A stretch of 64,000 nucleotides of DNA, taken from assembly GCF_037153975.1 (NCBI RefSeq), contig NZ_JBBAYJ010000007.1, positions 62,001-126,000 on the forward strand, written 5' to 3'. Shown one piece after another: positions 59,603 to 64,000 of the stretch. Every line of letters starts with the position of its first letter. Positions within the stretch are counted from its first letter, which is position 1. This DNA comes from Aquipuribacter sp. SD81. GTDB lineage: Bacteria; Actinomycetota; Actinomycetes; Actinomycetales; JBBAYJ01. A model generated the notes under the pieces. That model saw only the letters and a program-made list of their open reading frames with translations, did not search any database and had not been told where the DNA came from. Both the position numbers and the translations under genes were made by a program.

Positions 59603-61240
59603 GTGCCCGACCGGCCCGCCGCTCCCGAGCCACCGACCCTGGTGGCCGACGTCTGCGTCGTCGGCGCCGGCCCGGCCGGTCTGACGCTCGCCCGCGAGCT
59701 GTCGACCGCGGGCCTCGACGTGCTCGTCCTCGAGGCGGGTCCGGGCTCCCCGCCGGCCGGAGGGGTCGACGTGACGTCGACCCGCAACGTCGGGCTGCCG
59801 TACGACCCCGCGGCGACCCGGAGCGCCGGCGTCGGTGGCAGCAGCCTGCGCTGGCGGGTGCCGACGCCGCTGGGTGGCGGCTTCGTGAGGCTGCGCGAGC
59901 TGGAGCCGGACGACCTCGACGCGGTCGGCGGCGGGCCGGGGTGGCCGCTGTCGTACGACGTGCTCCGGCCGTTCTACGCGCGCAGCCGGGAGCTGCTGGG
60001 GATGGCGGGCGGGGCGCCCGCGGAGGCGCTCGCGGGCGGCCCGCTGGAGCGGCACGTGTACTCCTTCGTCCACCGGAGCGTCTTCACCGAGCGGCTGCCC
60101 GCCGAGCTCCGACGTGCCGCCCGGGTGCGGCTCCTGCCCGACACGAGCGCCACGGAGGTCCTCGTCGACCCCGGGTCGGGCGAGGTCCTCGGGCTGCGCG
60201 CACGCTCGCTCGCGGGCGGGGACGCGTCCGTCCGCGCGCGCGTGTACGTGCTGGCGGCGGGAGCGATCGAGAACGCGCGGCTGCTGCTCGCGTCGCGGTC
60301 GGTGCTGGCGGCCGGGGTCGGCAACGGCCACGACCACGTCGGCCGCCACTTCATGGAGCACCCGCACTTCCACTCCGGTGTGGCGCTGCCGCGGCCCGGG
60401 GCGCCCGACCTCGAGACCGTCCCCGAGCGGTGGGACGTCGTGGTGGAGGACGGCCACCCGCTGCAGCGCAAGTACGCCGTCCCGGGGGAGGTGCTGCGCA
60501 GGGAGGGCCTGCTGCGCGCCGTGTACAAGGTCAAGGCGCACAGCGGCGAGGGGACGCCCGGCTTCGGGCACGACGGCACCGTCCCGGAGGACGTGGTCGA
60601 GGCCTACGCGGCGCTGCGCCGGGCCCGCCACGAGCCGGGGCACGGCCACGTGACGGCGTCGACGGTGGGTCGGCTGCTCCGGGGGGCGCCGCACCTGCTG
60701 CGGTACGCCGTCGCGCGCCGCTCCCACGCCCGCGGCGCCGCGGCGACGGGGCAGGAACGGTTCCGCGTCCACGTCATGGCCGAGCAGGAGCCGTCGCCGC
60801 TCAGCCGGGTCCGGCTCTCGGCCGGGACGGACCGGCTCGGGGTCCCGCTCGCGGAGCTGGACTGGCGCCTGACGGCGCGCGACCGGACGTCGATCGTGCG
60901 CAACCAGCAGCTCGTGACGGCGGCCCTGGGCGAGACGCTCGGGGCGCGGGTCGTGAGCACCCTCGGGCCCGACGGGCCGAGCACGCCGCAGGGCGGGGCC
61001 CACCACATGGGGACGACGCGGATGAGCGCGCGGGCGCAGGACGGGGTGGTCGACCCCGACTGCCGGGTCCACGGGCACCGGAACCTCTTCGTCGCGGGCT
61101 CGTCGGTCTTCCCCGTCGGCGGCGCGGCGAACCCCACCCTCACGATCGTCGCCCTCGCCCTGCGGCTTGTGGAGCAGCTGGTCACGGAGCTGCGGCCGGT
61201 CGCCGGCCGGTCGACGGCGTCGGGGTGCGTGGGCTCGTAG
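59603..61240 (+). CDS. GMC family oxidoreductase
   Basis: 545 residues. FAD loop VVGAGPAGLTLARELS (19-34), VGGSSLRWR, LAAGAIENARLLLAS and the C-terminal AHHMGTTRM and GGAANPTLTIVALALRL match GMC flavoenzymes. Members oxidise alcohol or sugar hydroxyls. In this island it may modify a sugar or glycan, but no substrate is visible. GTG 59603 lies inside the repeated start element. Confidence 0.9.
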   Translation: MPDRPAAPEPPTLVADVCVVGAGPAGLTLARELSTAGLDVLVLEAGPGSPPAGGVDVTSTRNVGLPYDPAATRSAGVGGSSLRWRVPTPLGGGFVRLRELEPDDLDAVGGGPGWPLSYDVLRPFYARSRELLGMAGGAPAEALAGGPLERHVYSFVHRSVFTERLPAELRRAARVRLLPDTSATEVLVDPGSGEVLGLRARSLAGGDASVRARVYVLAAGAIENARLLLASRSVLAAGVGNGHDHVGRHFMEHPHFHSGVALPRPGAPDLETVPERWDVVVEDGHPLQRKYAVPGEVLRREGLLRAVYKVKAHSGEGTPGFGHDGTVPEDVVEAYAALRRARHEPGHGHVTASTVGRLLRGAPHLLRYAVARRSHARGAAATGQERFRVHVMAEQEPSPLSRVRLSAGTDRLGVPLAELDWRLTARDRTSIVRNQQLVTAALGETLGARVVSTLGPDGPSTPQGGAHHMGTTRMSARAQDGVVDPDCRVHGHRNLFVAGSSVFPVGGAANPTLTIVALALRLVEQLVTELRPVAGRSTASGCVGS

Positions 61241-61253
61241 GGGAGCGTGGCTC

Positions 61254-62210
61254 CTAGGTCCGTTGCCCGTCGTGCTCGCTGCGTCGCAGAGCGGCCCGCT
61301 CGGTGGACGCGAGCGCCGGGAACCCGTGGCGGCGGCGCACGAGCATCCACAGCACGGGGGCCACGAGCGCGACCGCGACGAGGGTGAGGCCGGTCTCGAG
61401 GTCGGGGACCCCGAGGAGCTTGAGCGCGGAGGCGAGCAGGACGAACGCGAGCGCGCGCCTCACCAGCCCGCCGGGGGCCCGCGAGGAGAGCATGGCCCCC
61501 ACCCAGACGCCCGGCACGCTGCCGACCAGCAGCGAGAGGGTGAGTCCGAGCTGGAAGTCGCCGAAGATCAGGTGACCGATCGCGGCGCTCACGACGAGCG
61601 GGACGGCCTGCACGAGGTCCGTCCCCACCAGCGAGCTCGCCTTGAGCGCCGGGTACAGCGCCATGAGCGCGATGATGATGAGCGAGCCGGAGCCGACGGA
61701 CGTGATGCCGACGACGAGGCCGCCGACCGCGCCGACGAGCACGGTGGGCAGGACGCGCACCCGCACCTCGGGCCGGTCCTGGGGCAGCGGGTCCGCGCTG
61801 CCGTCGCGGTTGCGCGCCCGCTCCACCAGCCGCAGGTAGGCCCGGATCGTCAGCCCGGTCGCCGCCACGAGGAGCGCGACCCCCAGCGCCGTCTTGATGA
61901 CAGCCTGGACGTCCTCGCCGTCGCCGAGCGCGCGGGCGAGGAGGACCCCGCAGAAGGCCGTCGGCACCGAGCCGACGCACAGCCACTTGACGAGGTCGAG
62001 GTTGACGGTGCCGCGCCGCAGGTGCACGAGGCTGCCGACCGGCTTCATGACGGCCGAGGCGACGAGGTCGCTCGACACCGCCGCGAGCGGCGGCACGTTG
62101 AAGAAGAGCACGAGGACCGGCGTCATGAGGGCGCCGCCGCCCATGCCGGTGAGGCCGACCACGATGCCGATGCCGAAGGCCGCGGCGACGAGGAAGGGGT
62201 CGAGGTCCAC
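61254..62210 (-). CDS. TauE/SafE (TSUP) family permease
   Basis: About 318 residues, eight helices. FGIGIVVGLTGMGGGALMTPVLVLFF and VGITSVGSGSLIIIALMALYP are the two TSUP repeat motifs. GTG 62210 has an AGGAGG ribosome site, which decides the start. Second TSUP protein of the window. At the end of a sulfate-linked EPS island it could move sulfate, sulfite or an organosulfonate. Confidence 0.9.
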   Translation of the reverse strand: MDLDPFLVAAAFGIGIVVGLTGMGGGALMTPVLVLFFNVPPLAAVSSDLVASAVMKPVGSLVHLRRGTVNLDLVKWLCVGSVPTAFCGVLLARALGDGEDVQAVIKTALGVALLVAATGLTIRAYLRLVERARNRDGSADPLPQDRPEVRVRVLPTVLVGAVGGLVVGITSVGSGSLIIIALMALYPALKASSLVGTDLVQAVPLVVSAAIGHLIFGDFQLGLTLSLLVGSVPGVWVGAMLSSRAPGGLVRRALAFVLLASALKLLGVPDLETGLTLVAVALVAPVLWMLVRRRHGFPALASTERAALRRSEHDGQRT

Positions 62211-62435
62211 GGCAGGGCCTCCTGGTGTCGGCGTGGCACGGAGCGGGTCGCTCGACGCTAGTGCCCGTCGCGCTCCGGTGTGGCGTCTTCCCGGCAGGCG
62301 CGCGCGTACGGACCACCGAGAGCGACGCCGTCCTGCGCGGGGGCCGTCTGACGCCACCGTCCGTGTCGACGCTGCGCCTCCGGACGGGTGCAATCTCACT
62401 GAGAGCGAGACACGGAGGCGGTCACGGGTGCAGAG

Positions 62436-62450
62436 TTAACGCAGCGTTAA
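62436..62450. promoter_or_regulatory. 15-bp palindrome upstream of the Alg14-like gene
   Basis: TTAACGC-A-GCGTTAA is perfect and unusually AT-containing for this window. It lies 48 bp upstream of ATG 62498 and may be an operator. The rest of 62211-62497 shows only a minus-strand TAGCGT (62256-62261) for the permease. Confidence 0.5.
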
Positions 62451-62497
62451 ACCACTGCTTGCCTCGTGACGGGGCGGCCCGGCAGGAAGGCGGCTCC

Positions 62498-63112
62498 ATG
62501 TCGACGGTCTTCTTCCGGCACGACAAGCCCGGGCACCCCGCCCGGCACCGCTCTGCCGCGTCGACCCGGCTGCAGGTGCTCCCCGGCCCGAGGTCAGACG
62601 CCCCGCCCGCCGTCGAGGCTGCGGGGACCGGCGAGGTGGCGGGTACCCGGCAGCACGCGACGCTGCGCGTCCTGCTCGTGTGCTCGACGGGCGGTCACCT
62701 CACGCACCTGGTCCGGCTCAGCGAGTGGTGGTCGCAGCACGAGCGGTCCTGGGTCACCTTCGACAAGCCCGACGCGCGCAGCCTGCTCGCGGGGGAGCGG
62801 ACCTGGTGGGCCTATCACCCCACCACCCGCAACCTCGTCGCCCTCGTGCGCAACTTCCTGCTGGCGGTCTCCGTCCTGCTCCGGGAGCGTCCCGACGTCG
62901 TGGTCAGCTCCGGAGCCGGGGTCGCGCTGCCGTTCTTCGTCGTCGCGAAGGCCCTCGGCGTCCGGACCGTCTACCTCGAGGTCTACGACCGCATCACCAT
63001 GCCGACGCTGACCGGCCGCCTGTGCGCCCCGTTGAGCGACCTCTTCCTCCTGCAGTGGGAGGAGCAGCGTCAGGCGTACCCGAAGGGTCGCGTCGTGGGC
63101 AGGCTCTTCTGA
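62498..63112 (+). CDS. Alg14/PssD-like glycosyltransferase subunit
   Basis: 204 residues from ATG 62498 (AGGAAGG site). RVLLVCSTGGHLTHLVRLSEWW, VVVSSGAGVALPFFVVAKALGVRTVYLEVYDRI match the Alg14/PssD membrane-associated acceptor subunit. With the next gene it forms a split GT28-type transferase such as PssD-PssE. A polar 50-residue extension precedes the domain. Confidence 0.87.
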   Translation: MSTVFFRHDKPGHPARHRSAASTRLQVLPGPRSDAPPAVEAAGTGEVAGTRQHATLRVLLVCSTGGHLTHLVRLSEWWSQHERSWVTFDKPDARSLLAGERTWWAYHPTTRNLVALVRNFLLAVSVLLRERPDVVVSSGAGVALPFFVVAKALGVRTVYLEVYDRITMPTLTGRLCAPLSDLFLLQWEEQRQAYPKGRVVGRLF

Positions 63113-63711
63113 TGGCGACCACCGTCCTCGTCACCCTCGGGACCGACCACCACCGCTTCGACCGGCTGCTGGGGTGGTTCGACACGTGGCTCGCCGGGAC
63201 CGAGGCGGACGTCCACCTGGTGGTCCAGCACGGGAGCACGCCCCTGCCTCTCGGTATGGCCTCCGACCCCCGCGTCACCGCCTTCGACCTCGTGCCGCAC
63301 GACGACCTGGTGGCGGCCATGGTCGCGTCCGACGTGGTCGTCGTGCAGGGCGGTCCCGGCTCCGTCATGGACGCGCTCGAGTGCGGTCGGCTGCCGATCG
63401 CGGTGCCACGTCTCGCGCGCTACCGCGAGGTCGTGGACGACCACCAGGTCGCCTTCGTCGAGCGCATGTCCCAAGAGCTCATGGCGGTGCACGTGTCGAG
63501 CGAGCCGGAGCTGGTCGACGTCCTCGACGCCGCCGTGGAAGACCCGTCCGCCTACGCTGTCCCGCCCCGGCGTCCCGACCTGACCGAGGTGTCCGAGCGC
63601 CTGGGCGACTGGGTCGACCTCATGGTGGCTGAGCGTCCCCGGCGCGGGCTCCTCGCCTGGCTGCGCAGGCGTGTGCCTGCTCCGAGGTCAGGGTCGCGAA
63701 CGGCCGTCTGA
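63112..63711 (+). CDS. Alg13/PssE-like glycosyltransferase catalytic subunit
   Basis: 199 residues. VLVTLGTDHHRFDRLLGWFD and VVVVQGGPGSVMDALECGRLPIAVPR are the GT28 C-terminal donor-binding blocks of Alg13/PssE. It is translationally coupled to the Alg14-like gene (TGATG overlap), as expected for an obligate pair. Probably adds a glucuronosyl, GlcNAc or similar residue; the donor is unknown. Confidence 0.88.
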   Translation: MATTVLVTLGTDHHRFDRLLGWFDTWLAGTEADVHLVVQHGSTPLPLGMASDPRVTAFDLVPHDDLVAAMVASDVVVVQGGPGSVMDALECGRLPIAVPRLARYREVVDDHQVAFVERMSQELMAVHVSSEPELVDVLDAAVEDPSAYAVPPRRPDLTEVSERLGDWVDLMVAERPRRGLLAWLRRRVPAPRSGSRTAV

Positions 63712-63826
63712 CGGGCTCGAGCGACGAGGCTGCCGACCAGCACGCACGCGCCGGACGCGACCCTCGTGTACCCCTCCTCGCGCAGCAGCAGCGAGGGGCG
63801 GTCCAGCACGACGTTGCGTGGTCAAC

Positions 63827-63856
63827 TTGTGACACCCCGTCGCGTCGTCGTACTGT
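63827..63856 (+). promoter_or_regulatory. Promoter with structured leader running off the window
   Basis: TTGTGA (63827-63832) and TACTGT (63851-63856) are 18 nt apart. Downstream there is no gene before 64000, but stems are visible: GCCGGCA (63866-63872) with TGCCGGC (63886-63892), and GCCGAC with GTCGGC near 63937-63955. It probably drives a gene beyond the window through a leader of at least 140 nt. I could not match it to a known riboswitch. Confidence 0.4.
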
Positions 63857-64000
63857 CCGGCTGCGGCCGGCATGCGGCCGCCTCGTGCCGGCGTAGCAAC
63901 CACTGCTGCCTCATGAGCCCGGCCTGCCGACACCGCTAGGTCGGCGGGTCGCCCGACGTGACAGCGCGACCTGCCTGGAGGCCCCCGCCACCGACGAGTT

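Noticed and set aside
27000-63711. EPS island as a recent integrative element
   Set aside because: No integrase, transposase, tRNA junction or att-like direct repeats, and G+C matches the flanks.
63688-63933. 81-codon minus-strand frame at the window end
   Set aside because: No domain, no ribosome site, and it overlaps the promoter and stems better explained as a plus-strand leader.
63857-64000. c-di-GMP or cobalamin riboswitch
   Set aside because: Stems are present, but none of the conserved core sequences of these classes is visible.

Overview
The window is about 75% G+C and reads as the chromosome of a high-GC Actinomycetota bacterium. It has GTG and TTG starts, -10 hexamers of the TAGNNT type placed 6-8 nt before start codons (leaderless mRNAs), an Rpf-type resuscitation factor, class E-type (LAxTG) sortase signals and actinobacterial gene order (tatD, rpf, rsmA, ispE, ABC-F; glmU, prs, rplY, pth). 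I cannot fix genus or family from sequence alone. There is no phage, IS element, CRISPR array or rRNA. One tRNA (Gln, anticodon TTG) is present.

Positions 1-27000 are mostly core chromosome: a RibD-like reductase, a DUF427 remnant, a minisatellite-like spacer, a protein O-mannosyltransferase divergent from rsmI, a light-driven sodium-pump-type rhodopsin (NDQ motif), an AlaC-like aminotransferase, a GGDEF protein, metG, a 141-bp symmetric palindrome, tatD, rpf, rsmA, ispE, an ABC-F ATPase, a large membrane-bound glycosidase-like protein, MarR and TetR regulators, tRNA-Gln, glmU-prs, a TauE/SafE permease with an Rrf2 regulator, and rplY-pth.

Positions 27200-63700 form an exopolysaccharide (EPS) island. 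It opens with an initiating polyprenyl-phosphate sugar-1-P transferase that carries an apparent 1-nt frameshift. Next come a PqqD / HprK-like kinase / nucleotidyltransferase trio, a Tat-exported LAxTG protein, nucleotide-sugar genes (rfbC; rfbF, a SAF-domain oxidoreductase, a UXS-like SDR, a UDP-glucose dehydrogenase), a MerR regulator with a membrane acyltransferase, and a sulfate-activation operon (cysQ-cysD-cysN) behind a possible Cys-codon leader peptide. A beta-helix protein, a Wzz/BY-kinase-like protein with degenerate nucleotide-binding motifs, and a tightly overlapping nine-gene minus-strand operon follow (Wzx, two sulfotransferases, Wzy, four glycosyltransferases, a hexapeptide acetyltransferase). 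The island closes with a second beta-helix protein, a glycosyltransferase, a GMC oxidoreductase, a second TauE/SafE permease and an Alg14/Alg13-like pair.

Read together, the island could build, flip, polymerise, sulfate and trim a surface polysaccharide. CysD/CysN and the two sulfotransferases would use activated sulfate, and CysQ would remove the PAP by-product. This is inference: the APS kinase needed to make PAPS is not in the window. The most notable single gene is the rhodopsin. The most notable regulatory candidate is the Cys-rich leader before cysQ.
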